Shown: positions 27,893 through 38,542 of the stretch, piece after piece
How positions within the stretch are numbered: the stretch's first letter is position 1
How the letters are laid out: each line of letters starts with the position of its first letter
From: Candidatus Nitrospira neomarina
GTDB lineage: Bacteria > Nitrospirota > Nitrospiria > Nitrospirales > UBA8639
Reading direction: 5' to 3'
Assembly: GCF_032051675.1 (NCBI RefSeq)
Contig: NZ_CP116968.1
Coordinates: 62,001 to 126,000 of the forward strand
DNA length: 64,000 bases
Program-made: the position numbers and the translations under genes
The notes under the pieces: generated by a model
Database searches by the model: none
Told to the model about the DNA's origin: nothing
What the model saw: only the letters and a program-made list of their open reading frames with translations

Positions 27893-30628
27893 ATGAGTAC
27901 GATGCCGTTTTCCGATCGAAAAAAGTCAGACATGTGCTGGCATGCTCTGGATGGTGAATCCGTCCTCAAGGAAGTGGCCAGTCAGTTGGGGGGCCTAACT
28001 CAGGATGTTGCTGCCCAACGTCTGGCTCTCTATGGCCCCAATCGTCTACGTCCGCCTAAAAAGCAATCCTCCTGGCAGCGGTTTCTCACCCAGTTCCACA
28101 ATATTCTCATTTATATTCTCCTGGGAGCGGGTGTCGTGACCGCCATTCTGGGCCATTGGGTGGATACCGGTGTGATTCTCGGTGTCGTGGTCATCAATGC
28201 CGTCATCGGATTCCTTCAAGAAGGCAAAGCCGAAAGGGCGATGGATGCCATTCGCCGGATGCTGTCCGTACAAGCCTGTGGACTTCGTGATGGCACCCGT
28301 TGTCCCATTCCAGCGGAAAGCCTTGTGCCTGGGGATATTGTGTTTCTTCAATCCGGGGACAAGGTCCCGGCGGATCTGCGTCTTCTCAAGGTGAAAGATT
28401 TGCGTATTGAAGAAGCCGCCTTGACCGGTGAGTCCGTCCCGGTTGACAAACACATGAAACCGGTGCCGGAAACCGCGTCTATTGGTGATCGAAAGGGCAT
28501 GGCCTATTCGGGAACTCTGGTGACCTATGGAACGGGAACCGGGGTGGTGGTCGCGACTGGAGATGCCTCCGAAATTGGACGGATCAGCGCCATGCTGGCC
28601 AGGGTGCAGACCTTGACCACCCCACTTCTCCGGAAGATCGGAGAATTCGGGAGCCGGTTAAGCCTGGCCATCGTTATCGGAGCGGTTGGTGTGTTCCTCT
28701 TCGGAGTGTTGTTCCGGGAGTATGGGTTCAGTGACATGTTTCTGGCCAGCGTAGGATTAGCCGTTGCCGCCATTCCCGAAGGCCTTCCGGCCATTATGAC
28801 CATCACGCTTGCCATCGGGGTGCAAGCGATGGCCCGACGTCAAGCGATTATTCGACGGCTGCCGGCTGTTGAAACCCTTGGCTCTGTGACTGTTATTTGT
28901 TCAGATAAAACCGGCACGCTGACACGAAATGAAATGACCGTTCAAACGCTGGCGACCGCGGCGTATACCGTAGATGTCAGTGGTGTTGGTTATGATCCTC
29001 ATGGCGGATTTTCTCTGCTTGGCAACCCGGTTGTGCTGGCTGACCTTCCGGACGTAATGGAACTCGCTCGTGCCGGAATGTTGTGTAACGATGCGGATTT
29101 GTCCCACGTGGAGGGGGTCTGGCAGATCAACGGAGATCCGACGGAGGGGGCGTTGGTTACCCTAGGGAGAAAAGCCGGATTGGATTACCGATTCGAACAT
29201 GAGATGTGGCCACGAACGGATGTGATCCCCTTTGAATCGGAACATCGGTTTATGTCGACGTTGCATCACGACCATGCCGGGCATGGATTTATGTATATCA
29301 AGGGTGCCCCTGAACGGGTGTTGGAGATGTGCGCGTTTCAGAGGAGTTTGGGGGAGGATCATCCCTTGAACAGCCGGTCGTGGCATGATCGGATCGAACA
29401 GATGGCGAGTCGTGGACAACGAGTGCTGGCGGTGGCCGTTGCATCCACCAATCACGAACATCGAGAGTTACGGTTTCGAGATGTGGAGCAGGGCCTGACG
29501 ATGTTAGGTCTCTTCGGCATTATTGATCCCCCCAGAGCCGAAGCCATTGAAGCGGTCCGGCAATGCCAACAAGCCGGGATTCGGGTCAAAATGATTACCG
29601 GCGATCATCTCGTGACGGCGAGAACAATTGGTTTCCAGATGCATATCGGAGATGGGAAACAGGCTCTCTCGGGACAGGTGCTGGAAACCTTGAGCGATGA
29701 GGAATTGAAGCGTGTTGTTCGGGATATCGATATCTTTGCCCGGACAAGTCCGGAGCATAAGTTACGGCTTGTGCAAGCTCTCCAAGCCGGTGGGGAAGTG
29801 GTGGCCATGACCGGAGATGGGGTGAATGACGCGCCGGCACTCAAGCGGGCGGATGTTGGAGTGGCGATGGGAGTGAAGGGAACGGAAGTGGCGAAGGAAG
29901 CGGCGGAAATGGTGCTGGCCGATGATAATTTTGCCTCCATTGCCCATGCCGTCGAGGAAGGCCGTCGGGTTTATGACAATATTCAAAAGTCCATTCTGTT
30001 TATTCTTCCCACCAATGTGGCTGAAGCCGGAGTGATTGTATCCGCCATACTGTTAGGAACCATGCTGCCGATTACGCCGGTACAAATTCTGTGGGTCAAC
30101 ATGATCACCGCCGTGACATTGGCCTTGGCTCTAACCGTCGAACCTCCTGAATCGGATGTCATGCGACGTCCCCCTCGGAGCCCCGGGGAAGCCATTTTGT
30201 CACGGTTTCTGCTGTGGCGAATCGGATTTGTCTCCATCTTAGCGGTAGCCGGCACGTTTGGATTGTTCCTATGGGAAACTGACCGGGGGGCAACTATCGA
30301 AACCGCGAGGACGATAGCCGTCAACATGCTGGTGGTCTTTGAAGCCTTTTATTTATTAAATGCCCGGTCTTTTTATGGTTCGGTTCTGTCCCGCAACGGA
30401 TTGCTTGGAAACCCCTATGTTCCTCTGACCATAGGAATGGTGTTAGGCATTCAAGGTCTCTTTACCTATACCGAAGTGATGCAGACGCTATTTCATACTA
30501 CCGATATTGATGGACTTGCCTGGCTTCGAATTTTTGGAATTGGCGCGGTGATTTATTTGCTGGTGGAACTGGAGAAATCTGTATTTCGGATTATTCTGAA
30601 ACTCAGAACTCCCGATCTGAAAATTTGA
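27893..30628 (+). CDS. class II (P2A/CtpF-like) cation-transporting P-type ATPase
   Basis: A 911-residue ATPase with an N-terminal cation-ATPase domain, actuator motif [10 protein letters not shown], phosphorylation Asp338 in [14 protein letters not shown], nucleotide-binding [11 protein letters not shown] and hinge [13 protein letters not shown]. Transmembrane segment 4 has PEGLP; segment 5 keeps NVAEA and segment 6 reads [16 protein letters not shown]. Compared with the SERCA calcium pump, the Glu of segments 4 and 5 and the Asn and Thr of segment 6 are kept, but the segment-6 Asp (D800) is Ala, as in CtpF-type pumps. Export of calcium or another cation is likely; the ion is not proven. It is probably cotranscribed with the preceding usp. 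Confidence 0.92.
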   Translation: MSTMPFSDRKKSDMCWHALDGESVLKEVASQLGGLTQDVAAQRLALYGPNRLRPPKKQSSWQRFLTQFHNILIYILLGAGVVTAILGHWVDTGVILGVVVINAVIGFLQEGKAERAMDAIRRMLSVQACGLRDGTRCPIPAESLVPGDIVFLQSGDKVPADLRLLKVKDLRIEEAALTGESVPVDKHMKPVPETASIGDRKGMAYSGTLVTYGTGTGVVVATGDASEIGRISAMLARVQTLTTPLLRKIGEFGSRLSLAIVIGAVGVFLFGVLFREYGFSDMFLASVGLAVAAIPEGLPAIMTITLAIGVQAMARRQAIIRRLPAVETLGSVTVICSDKTGTLTRNEMTVQTLATAAYTVDVSGVGYDPHGGFSLLGNPVVLADLPDVMELARAGMLCNDADLSHVEGVWQINGDPTEGALVTLGRKAGLDYRFEHEMWPRTDVIPFESEHRFMSTLHHDHAGHGFMYIKGAPERVLEMCAFQRSLGEDHPLNSRSWHDRIEQMASRGQRVLAVAVASTNHEHRELRFRDVEQGLTMLGLFGIIDPPRAEAIEAVRQCQQAGIRVKMITGDHLVTARTIGFQMHIGDGKQALSGQVLETLSDEELKRVVRDIDIFARTSPEHKLRLVQALQAGGEVVAMTGDGVNDAPALKRADVGVAMGVKGTEVAKEAAEMVLADDNFASIAHAVEEGRRVYDNIQKSILFILPTNVAEAGVIVSAILLGTMLPITPVQILWVNMITAVTLALALTVEPPESDVMRRPPRSPGEAILSRFLLWRIGFVSILAVAGTFGLFLWETDRGATIETARTIAVNMLVVFEAFYLLNARSFYGSVLSRNGLLGNPYVPLTIGMVLGIQGLFTYTEVMQTLFHTTDIDGLAWLRIFGIGAVIYLLVELEKSVFRIILKLRTPDLKI

Positions 30629-30760
30629 CAAATGGGTTGTGAGTCAAAATGGCTTTCGAGTAGGCATCGGAAAGGTTTTGTGAGGAAACAGCACAATAAT
30701 CTGTGCCTCGTACAAAGAGAAAAGACTGATATTGGGAAAAGGGTGAAATGGAGGAAAAAA

Positions 30761-33142
30761 ATGAAAACCGGTGTGTCAAAAAAATCAGCAGTGACCAGGG
30801 ACGAACTTCAGCGTATGGATGCCTATTGGCGTGCGGCGAATTATTTGTCCGTGGGGCAGATCTATCTTCATGATAACCCTCTACTCAAAAATCCGTTGTC
30901 GCTCGACCACATTAAATCGCGACTCCTGGGGCATTGGGGGACGACTCCGGGATTAAACTTTCTGTATGTCCACTTGAATCGGGTTATTAAGAAGCATGAT
31001 CTCAACATGATCTATATTGCCGGTCCCGGGCATGGCGGTCCGGGGTTGGTGGCCAACACGTATTTAGAAGGGACCTATACCGAGGTGTATCCCAACATCT
31101 CCCAGGATGCCGAAGGCATGAAAAAGCTTTTTAAACAGTTTTCTTTTCCGGGCGGGATTCCCAGTCACGTGGCTCCCGAAACCCCGGGATCCATCCATGA
31201 GGGTGGTGAGCTCGGCTATTCGCTGTCGCATGCATTTGGCGCGGCGTTTGATAATCCGGATCTGATTGTGGCCTGTGTGGTGGGTGATGGCGAAGCTGAA
31301 ACCGGTCCCCTGGCGACGGCCTGGCATTCCAATAAATTTTTGAATCCGAAGTTGGATGGCGCCGTGTTACCCATTTTGCATCTCAACGGTTACAAAATCG
31401 CCAACCCCACGGTGTTGGCTCGAATCAACCATGACGAATTGAACAGCTTATTGGTCGGATACGGCTATAAGCCGTTTTTCGTGGAAGGGCATGACCCGGA
31501 GGCCATGCATCAGGTCATGGCGGACACGCTGGATGAGGTGATGAAGGAGATTCACGCCATTCAGCATCGGGCCAGGGAAAAGGGGGAGACCGCACGGCCG
31601 TGTTGGCCGATGATTGTCTTGCGAAGCCCCAAGGGGTGGACCGGTCCAAAAGAAGTCGATGGGAAGAAGACCGAGGATTTCTGGCGTTCGCATCAGGTTC
31701 CGTTTTCTGAGATGGCAACCAAAAAGGATCATATTAAATTGCTTGAAAAGTGGATGAAGAGCTACAAACCTGAGGAATTATTTGACGGGACCGGCAGACT
31801 CATTCCAGAACTGGCCGAACTGGCTCCGCACGGCGAACGGCGAATGGGGGCGAATCCTCATAGTAACGGTGGCTTGCTGCTCAAAAATCTCAAGATCCCT
31901 GATTTTCAGAATTACGCGGTGGAAGTCCCTAAACCCGGAAAGGTCGTGGCTGAAGCCACGCGGGTGATGAGCGCTTTTCTCCGGGATGTGATGAAAAACA
32001 ACATGAGCAATCGGAATTTTTTGGTCTTTGGTCCTGATGAAACCGCTTCAAACCGGCTAAGTGCGCTATTTGAGGTTACAGGCCGGCGCTGGGTTGCCGA
32101 CACCATTCCGGAAGACGATCACTTAGCCCTGGATGGGAGGGTGTTGGAAATACTCAGTGAACATACCTGTCAGGGTTGGTTGGAAGGATATTTACTGACG
32201 GGACGACACGGGTTTTTCTCGTGTTACGAGGCGTTTATTCACATCATCGATTCGATGTTCAATCAACATGCCAAGTGGCTGAAAGTCACGGGGAGTGAGA
32301 TCCCGTGGCGAAGACCCATTGCCTCCCTCAACTATCTCCTGACCTCCCATGTGTGGCGTCAGGATCACAATGGATTTTCTCATCAGGATCCTGGATTTAT
32401 CGACCACGTCGCAAATAAAAAAGCCGAGGTCATTCGTATTTATCTTCCCCCTGATGCCAATAGCTTGTTATTCGTGACGGATAAATGTCTCCGGAGTCGA
32501 AATCGTGTCAATGTTATTGTGGCCGGCAAGCAACCTGGTCTGCAGTATCTGAACATGGATGCAGCCATCAAACATTGCACCGCCGGTATCGGGATTTGGG
32601 AATGGGCCAGTAACGATAAAGGGGGAGAACCCGATGTCGTCATGGCCTGTGCCGGTGATGTTCCAACCTTGGAAACATTGGCTGCGGTAGACCTTCTTCG
32701 CAAGCAGGTTCCGGACCTGAAGGTTCGGGTGGTGAATATTGTGAATCTCATGAAACTTCAACCTCAGAGCGAACATCCGCACGGGTTGTCGGACAAGGAG
32801 TTTGATACCCTCTTTACGACGGATAAACCCGTCATCTTTGCTTTTCATGGATATCCCTGGTTGATCCATCGTTTGACGTACCGGAGAACGAATCATAAAA
32901 ATCTTCACGTTCGAGGCTATAAAGAAGAAGGCACGACGACCACACCGTTTGATATGGTTGTTCTTAACGACCTTGACCGGTATCATCTGGTGGCGGATGT
33001 GATCGATCGTGTGCCGAAACTAGGATATCTTGCGGCCTATGCCAAGCAGGCGATTCGCGATAAAAAGATCGATCATAAAACGTACATCGCCAAGTACGGC
33101 GACGATATGCCGGAAATTAAAGATTGGAAATGGCCGTTTTAG
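30761..33142 (+). CDS. xylulose-5-phosphate/fructose-6-phosphate phosphoketolase
   Basis: A 793-residue thiamine-diphosphate enzyme of typical length. The signatures [37 protein letters not shown] and [20 protein letters not shown] match the phosphoketolase XFP family. It splits xylulose-5-P or fructose-6-P with phosphate to give acetyl phosphate plus an aldose phosphate, feeding acetate or acetyl-CoA metabolism; the acyl-CoA synthetase at 6418 could act downstream. The start is ATG 30761 behind GGAGG; an upstream ATG at 30632 would add 43 unrelated residues. Confidence 0.95.
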   Translation: MKTGVSKKSAVTRDELQRMDAYWRAANYLSVGQIYLHDNPLLKNPLSLDHIKSRLLGHWGTTPGLNFLYVHLNRVIKKHDLNMIYIAGPGHGGPGLVANTYLEGTYTEVYPNISQDAEGMKKLFKQFSFPGGIPSHVAPETPGSIHEGGELGYSLSHAFGAAFDNPDLIVACVVGDGEAETGPLATAWHSNKFLNPKLDGAVLPILHLNGYKIANPTVLARINHDELNSLLVGYGYKPFFVEGHDPEAMHQVMADTLDEVMKEIHAIQHRAREKGETARPCWPMIVLRSPKGWTGPKEVDGKKTEDFWRSHQVPFSEMATKKDHIKLLEKWMKSYKPEELFDGTGRLIPELAELAPHGERRMGANPHSNGGLLLKNLKIPDFQNYAVEVPKPGKVVAEATRVMSAFLRDVMKNNMSNRNFLVFGPDETASNRLSALFEVTGRRWVADTIPEDDHLALDGRVLEILSEHTCQGWLEGYLLTGRHGFFSCYEAFIHIIDSMFNQHAKWLKVTGSEIPWRRPIASLNYLLTSHVWRQDHNGFSHQDPGFIDHVANKKAEVIRIYLPPDANSLLFVTDKCLRSRNRVNVIVAGKQPGLQYLNMDAAIKHCTAGIGIWEWASNDKGGEPDVVMACAGDVPTLETLAAVDLLRKQVPDLKVRVVNIVNLMKLQPQSEHPHGLSDKEFDTLFTTDKPVIFAFHGYPWLIHRLTYRRTNHKNLHVRGYKEEGTTTTPFDMVVLNDLDRYHLVADVIDRVPKLGYLAAYAKQAIRDKKIDHKTYIAKYGDDMPEIKDWKWPF

Positions 33143-33294
33143 TTTTCACGCCCCATTAGGATAACGATGGGTATGCCGATGTATAGCCTGCTCCATTACC
33201 ATAATTCGACCGCCTAGATTATTGTGGTATTCTCTCTCATGTGGATGCCCTAGATTTCTCGTTTACCCCGATTAATCTTTTAAGGAGTCATGCG

Positions 33295-33717
33295 ATGGAC
33301 CGCCGAGATATTTATATTACGGAATTCGACCTGAATCGACTCACTGAACTATTAGGAGTTTGGCAAACATTCAAAGGTAGCAAAAGTACCAGCATTCATC
33401 TGGAAAGCTTAATGGAAGAATTGGATCGGGCACATATCGTTCTCCCAAAGGATATTCCAGCTGATGTCGTCACGATGAACTCACGCGTCCGGCTATCAGA
33501 CATGAGCAAAGGGGAAGAGCTGGAGTATACCTTGGTCTTTCCGCGTGATGCGGATGCTGCGACAGGAAAGATTTCTATTCTTGCCCCTGTTGGAACGGCC
33601 ATTCTCGGGTATAGAGTAGGGGACACCATTGAATGGCCGGTCCCCATAGGGACGAGGAACTTAAAAATTAAAGAGATTCTTTATCAACCTGAGGCGGCGG
33701 GAGATTTCCATCTGTAA
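33295..33717 (+). CDS. rnk: Rnk-like GreA/GreB C-terminal domain protein
   Basis: A 140-residue protein opening DRRDIYITEFDLNRL, with a short helical N terminus and a GreA/GreB C-terminal FKBP-like domain (VTMNSRVRLSD, EYTLVFPRDAD, ISILAPVGTAILGYRVGD). This is the layout of Rnk, the regulator of nucleoside diphosphate kinase that binds RNA polymerase near the secondary channel but lacks the long coiled coil of GreA. AAGGAG at 33282-33287 sets ATG 33295; the GTG at 33241 is rejected. No neighbour suggests a specific target. Confidence 0.85.
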   Translation: MDRRDIYITEFDLNRLTELLGVWQTFKGSKSTSIHLESLMEELDRAHIVLPKDIPADVVTMNSRVRLSDMSKGEELEYTLVFPRDADAATGKISILAPVGTAILGYRVGDTIEWPVPIGTRNLKIKEILYQPEAAGDFHL

Positions 33718-34115
33718 ATTTCTCCTTGCTCTACCCATTCACATGAACCACATGGAATCGTGTTAAGATAAAGACGTAAAAAACCGATTAGCTGAACAGA
33801 CCGGAGGAATGTTTTATGGATCATGCTGCCGGTCACCACGAGGGATAGAATTTCCAATAACATCTTGCCTGTCGAGTAGATCTTCCGGGACAAATGCGTT
33901 GGTTATCACTATGGAAGGTGTCTCATTTATGAAGAGATCCTTGCCCCAGATCTGTTCACAATGGATTTTTTATTCCAGGGCCCGTCCGGTTTGTCTGTTG
34001 GATTTGGCGTCTTTTTTCCCATACCTTTATAGCAGGGAGTACTGCCGCTGTCATTAAATCCCTGATCGTGTAGAATCCCTCAGTCAACTTGAATGGGACG
34101 GAGGGATGGAATCTT
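33718..34115. other. intergenic region, no supported gene
   Basis: This 398-base stretch lies between the rnk and GH13 genes. A short plus-strand frame starting near 33809 lacks a recognisable product. GGAGGG at about 34099 serves the next gene. Confidence 0.4.
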
Positions 34116-35660
34116 ATGAAACCGCAATCTTCGGTTTTTTCGTCTCGCTCACACCCGCATCTCTATGAAATCAATACCTGGGTGTGGTTGCATGACCTCT
34201 CTCAGAAAATGAACCGAACGATTCGTCTTGGTGACGTGCCTGATCAGGAGTGGGATGAGCTTCAGGCAAAGGGATTTGATTACCTGTGGCTCATGGGCCT
34301 ATGGGAGCGCAGTCCTCTTGGCCGGCGGATTGCAAGACAACATGCTGATTTACAGAAGGAATACACCAAAGCGCTTCCCGATTGGCAGGAATACGAGGTC
34401 GTAGGTTCCCCTTATGCCATCCGGGCGTATCAGCCTGATCCTGAGCTGGGGTCCTGGGAGCAATTGAAGGACGTATTGGGAAAACTTCATGACCGCGGAA
34501 TCAAATTGATTCTGGATTTTGTGCCCAATCACACCGCATTGGATCATGAGTGGACCACCAGACATCCGGAGTATTATGTTCAAGGAACCTCCAGAGATGT
34601 CACAAATTTCCCTTCCCGGTTTTTTCCCATCGAAACATCACAAGGCATTCGATATCTGGCACATGGCAAGGATCCCAATTGTCCTGCATGGACGGACACC
34701 GCGCAATTAGACTACTTCAATCCTGATACGCGTGAGGCGCTGATGCGCGAATTGCAACAAGTAGCCAATTATTGTGATGGCGTTCGCTGTGATATGGCCA
34801 TGTTGGTGCTCAATGAGGTGTTTGCACAGACGTGGGGAAATCATGTGAAGGGCGAGGTCTTCCCTTCCGGGGAGTTCTGGACAGAAGCCATCTCTCTCCT
34901 GCCGAATTCTATGTGGATTGCCGAGGTCTATTGGGATCGGGAATGGGAGCTTCAACAACTTGGCTTTCACTTTACTTACGATAAAAGATTGTATGACCGG
35001 CTTCGCCATTCGACTCCACATGAGATCGCCCTGCATCTTGAGGCTGATACGATCTTTCAAAGCAAACTTGTGCGGTTTTTGGAAAATCACGATGAGCCGA
35101 GAAGTGCTGTGGCGTTTGGTAACGTCCGTCTCCCTGCGGTCGGGGTCCTGATGGCCACATTGCCGGGCATGCGTTTGTATCATCAAGGGCAACTCACTGG
35201 AAAACGTATCCGGATTCCGGTTCAACTCTGTCGAGCCCAGGACGAACCCCCTGATGAAGCGACCGTCGCGTTTTACGACCGAATTCTGGCGATCACCAAT
35301 GAAGACGTGTTTCACGCCGGGAAATGGGCCATGCTCACTGTGCATTCTTCCGGCGACGATTCTTTCAATAATGTCGTGGCGTATCAATGGACAACCGAGC
35401 GGGATTGGAGACTCATCGTGGTGAACCTGAGTCCCATGGTGGCCCAGGCGTATATTTGCCTAAACGGAGTGCTTGTAATGGAATCGCACACCTCCCCCAA
35501 CTACGCCTTGTATGACCAGTTCAGCGATCTATCCTTTGAGGGTAGACGAAAGGATCTCATCCAAAGCGGATTGTACGTCCGTCTCGATCCTTTCGGATGT
35601 CATATCTTTTCTGTGGGAGATGGATCCGTTGAGGATGGAAAAAGTGAAAATAAGATATGA
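34116..35660 (+). CDS. GH13 alpha-amylase family enzyme
   Basis: A 514-residue (beta/alpha)8 alpha-glucan enzyme. The family regions are LILDFVPNHTALDH, DGVRCDMAML (nucleophile Asp226), WIAEVYWD (acid/base Glu270) and FLENHDEPRS (third acid Asp326). The opening HLYEINTWVWL is typical of a GH13 branch without an N-terminal signal, so it is probably cytoplasmic and acts on glycogen, maltodextrin or trehalose-like sugars. ATG 34116 lies about 11 bases after GGAGGG; a TTG at 34089 was rejected. Specificity cannot be told from the sequence. Confidence 0.9.
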   Translation: MKPQSSVFSSRSHPHLYEINTWVWLHDLSQKMNRTIRLGDVPDQEWDELQAKGFDYLWLMGLWERSPLGRRIARQHADLQKEYTKALPDWQEYEVVGSPYAIRAYQPDPELGSWEQLKDVLGKLHDRGIKLILDFVPNHTALDHEWTTRHPEYYVQGTSRDVTNFPSRFFPIETSQGIRYLAHGKDPNCPAWTDTAQLDYFNPDTREALMRELQQVANYCDGVRCDMAMLVLNEVFAQTWGNHVKGEVFPSGEFWTEAISLLPNSMWIAEVYWDREWELQQLGFHFTYDKRLYDRLRHSTPHEIALHLEADTIFQSKLVRFLENHDEPRSAVAFGNVRLPAVGVLMATLPGMRLYHQGQLTGKRIRIPVQLCRAQDEPPDEATVAFYDRILAITNEDVFHAGKWAMLTVHSSGDDSFNNVVAYQWTTERDWRLIVVNLSPMVAQAYICLNGVLVMESHTSPNYALYDQFSDLSFEGRRKDLIQSGLYVRLDPFGCHIFSVGDGSVEDGKSENKI

Positions 35661-35759
35661 AGTTCAGAGTATATGAACGTGAATAGATTCATTCCGTGAC
35701 CCCACCCCAAGTTTTCAGGCGAAGGATTTTGCTCCGGCACCCGGCTTTCACTGAAGGCG

Positions 35760-35924
35760 TCAACTTTTCGAACTGGTTCTTGCAATAAAGCTTGTGATCA
35801 GTTGCTCTAGTTCTTTGCTTCCACATGAGGGACATGTTGCGGCCCCGGTTTCATGTTCTTTCAGCGTGAGGGCTAGAAGGCATTCCTTGCCACATTTGAG
35901 ACATTTGTAATCATACAGAGGCAT
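35760..35924 (-). CDS. FmdB-type zinc ribbon protein
   Basis: A 54-residue protein, MPLYDYKCLKCGKE near the start and ATCPSCGSKELEQL later, giving two CxxC pairs of a rubredoxin-like zinc ribbon (FmdB/CxxC_CXXC_SSSS regulatory family). The start is fixed by AAGGAGG six bases before the ATG. These small proteins are widespread; their role is usually unknown and may be regulatory. Its tail ends in ARTSSKS. Confidence 0.8.
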   Translation of the reverse strand: MPLYDYKCLKCGKECLLALTLKEHETGAATCPSCGSKELEQLITSFIARTSSKS

Positions 35925-36257
35925 GACGATCCTCCTTCTTGGGTTCTCCGCACAATCTGGAGAAGTTTATTGCGGGTGTTCGGATGAACCTGTTCATTCG
36001 GACTTATTTTCCCGTCCTGGGTCACGGAGGCGTGGAACCGTGGACGGTTTCCAGAGAACGGCGGCCCCCCCACTCTGCGACAATGTGAGCTATTTCACTT
36101 AAGCGGTGAGCCGGGCATCCAAAAATGGTTGGGAGAATACTATTGTTGGAGCCAACTGTGTAAAAAGAATTTTTTAATTCGTCCATGTTTTATCAATTTT
36201 CCTGGCGAATGTGTGTGAAGGCTGTTTTTGAACCTTGGATCCTCCTCGACGACAATT
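35925..36257. other. intergenic region, no supported gene
   Basis: The region lies between the zinc-ribbon gene and the cytochrome gene, both on the minus strand. It contains the ribosome-binding site of the former. No other feature was recognised. Confidence 0.4.
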
Positions 36258-36638
36258 TTAGATCCTGGGTTGATAGGGGGCTAATTGCCGGATATAGCCG
36301 ATTACCTCCCGAATCTCCTCTGAACTCAATCGATCCCACCAACCATGCATGGGGCTAAAGACCAAGCCCCAAATAACGCTCGCACGAAGGTCTAACTCGC
36401 TTTTGCCTGTGGATTCCGGAGAATGGAAATCTGTTGGGGGCACGATTAATGTGGATGAATCCGGGCCCCTTCCGTCGCCCGCCTTCCCATGACACCGGAG
36501 GCAATGCAGACGATAAATGGTTTCTCCCGCAGAGATCATAGTGGTCTGCTGAGCCCGGACTTCTCCAAGCCATAACACGATGCAGACACAACTGATAACG
36601 GATATGACCAGACTGAGAAGGCCTTGTTCTTTTTTCAT
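36258..36638 (-). CDS. monohaem c-type cytochrome, exported
   Basis: A 126-residue protein with a Sec signal (LLSLVISVISCVCIVLWL, then VRAQ), a single haem-binding CLRCH near residue 46 and a likely Met ligand in FSPMHGWWDRLS. The C-terminal helix EEIREVIGYIRQL is typical of class I cytochromes. It would carry electrons in the periplasm. No oxidase or reductase gene is adjacent, so its partner is unknown. Confidence 0.88.
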   Translation of the reverse strand: MKKEQGLLSLVISVISCVCIVLWLGEVRAQQTTMISAGETIYRLHCLRCHGKAGDGRGPDSSTLIVPPTDFHSPESTGKSELDLRASVIWGLVFSPMHGWWDRLSSEEIREVIGYIRQLAPYQPRI

Positions 36639-36748
36639 CGGGTGAAGTCAGTACGTTTCATGGAAATGCGATTTTGTCGCATCTTGCAACACCCCTTCCC
36701 TTTTCCATGGACCCAAATTGCACCACTTTTCGTGTGCTCAATTTTGAC

Positions 36749-37174
36749 TTAGTCTTTTTGCTCTAATCCCAAACCCACCCATGCCCGTAAAAGATCCTGC
36801 CGGGTCAGGCATCCTATCACCACACCATTTTCCTCCACTGGAAGTACCAGAAAATGATGGTCTTTCATGATTTTGACAGCCTCCGCTAATGTGGTGGAAC
36901 TAGGAATGGCAATAGGGTCCCGCACCATAATCTCCTTTGCGGTTAATTGGCTGACATCCCGCCCCGCTTCCAGCACGGCCAGCACATCAAATTGGCTGAT
37001 GAACCCAACGCAGTGCCCGTTAGGATCGACCACCGGCGCGCCTGGCAAGGAAGATGTGAGAAGTTCTTGTGTTATGGCCAATCCATTCTGATCGTGGTGA
37101 AAACGGAAATCATGGAGTGTGGCGACTTGTTGGATTGTTCTGAGGCCGACAGTGGCGACCGCATGAAGACCCAT
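36749..37174 (-). CDS. CBS domain pair protein (paralogue of 20078-20512)
   Basis: A 141-residue pair of CBS domains: SLPGAPVVDPNGHCVGFISQ, then FDVLAVLEAG in the first, AKEIMVRDPIAI in the second, ending TRQDLLRAWVGLGLEQ. The closing motif is almost the same as in the protein at 20078, so the two are paralogues. GAGGAGG precedes ATG. Likely an adenine-nucleotide sensor, possibly with stress functions; partner unknown. Confidence 0.9.
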   Translation of the reverse strand: MGLHAVATVGLRTIQQVATLHDFRFHHDQNGLAITQELLTSSLPGAPVVDPNGHCVGFISQFDVLAVLEAGRDVSQLTAKEIMVRDPIAIPSSTTLAEAVKIMKDHHFLVLPVEENGVVIGCLTRQDLLRAWVGLGLEQKD

Positions 37175-37263
37175 GTGTTCCTCCTCTCTCTTTCACTCAT
37201 AACCCCATAAAAGTCTTTTCACACGGATGGAGTGAATGAAAATTTAAACGGTTTGAGACGAAA

Positions 37264-37455
37264 TCAGGTATGACTTCCATCCCGAATATACAATCCTCCA
37301 ACCTCCAGAACTGTTCCGTCACTTAAGGTGATGGATAAAAACTCTTGACTCTTCATGAGAGATTTGACTTCACCCGACCATCTGGATGGCTCAACAGACA
37401 CGATTGTTTTTCCACAAATTTTTACCTTTAGCCGTTCTACGTTATCTTGTTTCAT
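37264..37455 (-). CDS. small hypothetical protein
   Basis: A 63-residue open frame starting MKQDNVERLKVKICGK and ending EVGGLYIRDGSHT, with alternating strands (KTIVSVEPSRW, FLSITLSDGTVLEV) that suggest a small beta domain. The ATG at 37455 has GAGG eight bases upstream; the same frame stays open upstream to 37740, but that extension looks non-coding. No family was recognised. Confidence 0.45.
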   Translation of the reverse strand: MKQDNVERLKVKICGKTIVSVEPSRWSGEVKSLMKSQEFLSITLSDGTVLEVGGLYIRDGSHT

Positions 37456-37870
37456 GTGTTGGCCTCTGTCTTGTGATGGTTGAAACGTGTGCATGGGATT
37501 GTTTCCGTAAGGACCATGAAATCCGAATCTTTGCTTCTCCCTGATTTGAAGCAAGCCTCGTGCCTTTATGGACAACCTCTCTCTCGTCATCCCGCCGGTT
37601 ATCAGCGGTGAATCATCCCCAATGAAGACCTGAGGGATGTCTGATGAATACTGGCGGGCATGACAGACTGTTTTCCTTTTCCCCGTCAGTCGTGAAGAAA
37701 GGTATAAAAGTTGCCTTTTCATTCCCTGGACATTATTCACGCTGTTTGGGATGGTTGTTCATGGAGATGTGTGACCGCGGATGAAGGGATGAAGAAAGTA
37801 GACCAGTAATTTCCTCTTTGTTGATAAGTCAATAAATGGGTGTTTCACCCAACAATTACCAGGAGGAAGG
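37456..37870. other. divergent intergenic region
   Basis: This 415-base stretch separates the small minus-strand gene from the plus-strand mlaC-like gene. AGGAGGAAGG at 37861-37870 serves the latter. No further feature was recognised. Confidence 0.4.
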
Positions 37871-38530
37871 GTGTATGAGTTTGGAAAGAAACGCAGGATC
37901 AGCGTGACCGCCCCATGTTCCATGGTGAAATGGATTTCTCTTGGAGTTCCATTTGTTTTGATGGCTCTTACTGTGGCGAGTGTTACCTTGGATGTGGAAG
38001 CTCCTACTGTGGTGGTCAGAGGCACCATCGATGAGATCATCAGACTGGTGAGCGACGAAGGTCTCAAGACGCCGGATCAAGCGACCCATCGTCGGCAATT
38101 GTTGGAGGAGATTATTGGACAACATTTTGATTTTGAAGAGATGGCCAAACGATCCCTGGCCGCACATTGGAGAAATCGAAGTGAGGCGGAACATCAAGAA
38201 TTTGCGACATTGTTTCAATCGCTTCTTTCGAAAACCTATGCAGGCAAAATTGAGAACTATTCCGGAGAAAAAGTCCAGTATCTCAAGGAACGGCTCAAAG
38301 ACTCCTTTGCAGAAGTGCAGACCACTATTGCGTCAAACAAAACGGAAATCTCTCTTGATTACCGGCTCCTACTCAAAGATGGCAACTGGCGGGTGTACGA
38401 TGTGGTGGTCGATGGAGTGAGTCTCGTGAAAAATTACCGGGTTCAATTCGATCGCATTATTCGGGATTCCTCCTACGAAGAATTGGTGAAAACCTTGCGA
38501 GACAAGTCCGGTGACATTACCGCTCCCTGA
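37871..38530 (+). CDS. MlaC/Ttg2-like periplasmic phospholipid-binding protein
   Basis: A protein of 219 residues from GTG 37871, or 202 from ATG 37922. The N-terminal region has a signal (WISLGVPFVLMALTVASVTL). The mature part has the MlaC pattern: EEIIGQHFDFEEMAKRSL, FATLFQSLLSKTYAGKIENY, and DYRLLLKDGNWRVYDVVVDG followed by SLVKNYR. MlaC shuttles phospholipids between outer membrane and inner-membrane Mla complex. The other mla genes are not in this window. AGGAGG lies only five bases before the GTG. The S-adenosylmethionine synthetase begins 12 bases later and is probably in one operon. Confidence 0.85.
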   Translation: MYEFGKKRRISVTAPCSMVKWISLGVPFVLMALTVASVTLDVEAPTVVVRGTIDEIIRLVSDEGLKTPDQATHRRQLLEEIIGQHFDFEEMAKRSLAAHWRNRSEAEHQEFATLFQSLLSKTYAGKIENYSGEKVQYLKERLKDSFAEVQTTIASNKTEISLDYRLLLKDGNWRVYDVVVDGVSLVKNYRVQFDRIIRDSSYEELVKTLRDKSGDITAP

Positions 38531-38542
38531 GGGATTCCTAGG

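Noticed and set aside
37456..37740. Upstream extension of the small protein at 37264-37455 to 158 residues
   Set aside because: The added N-terminal part looks like random coding and ATG 37455 has its own GAGG ribosome-binding site.
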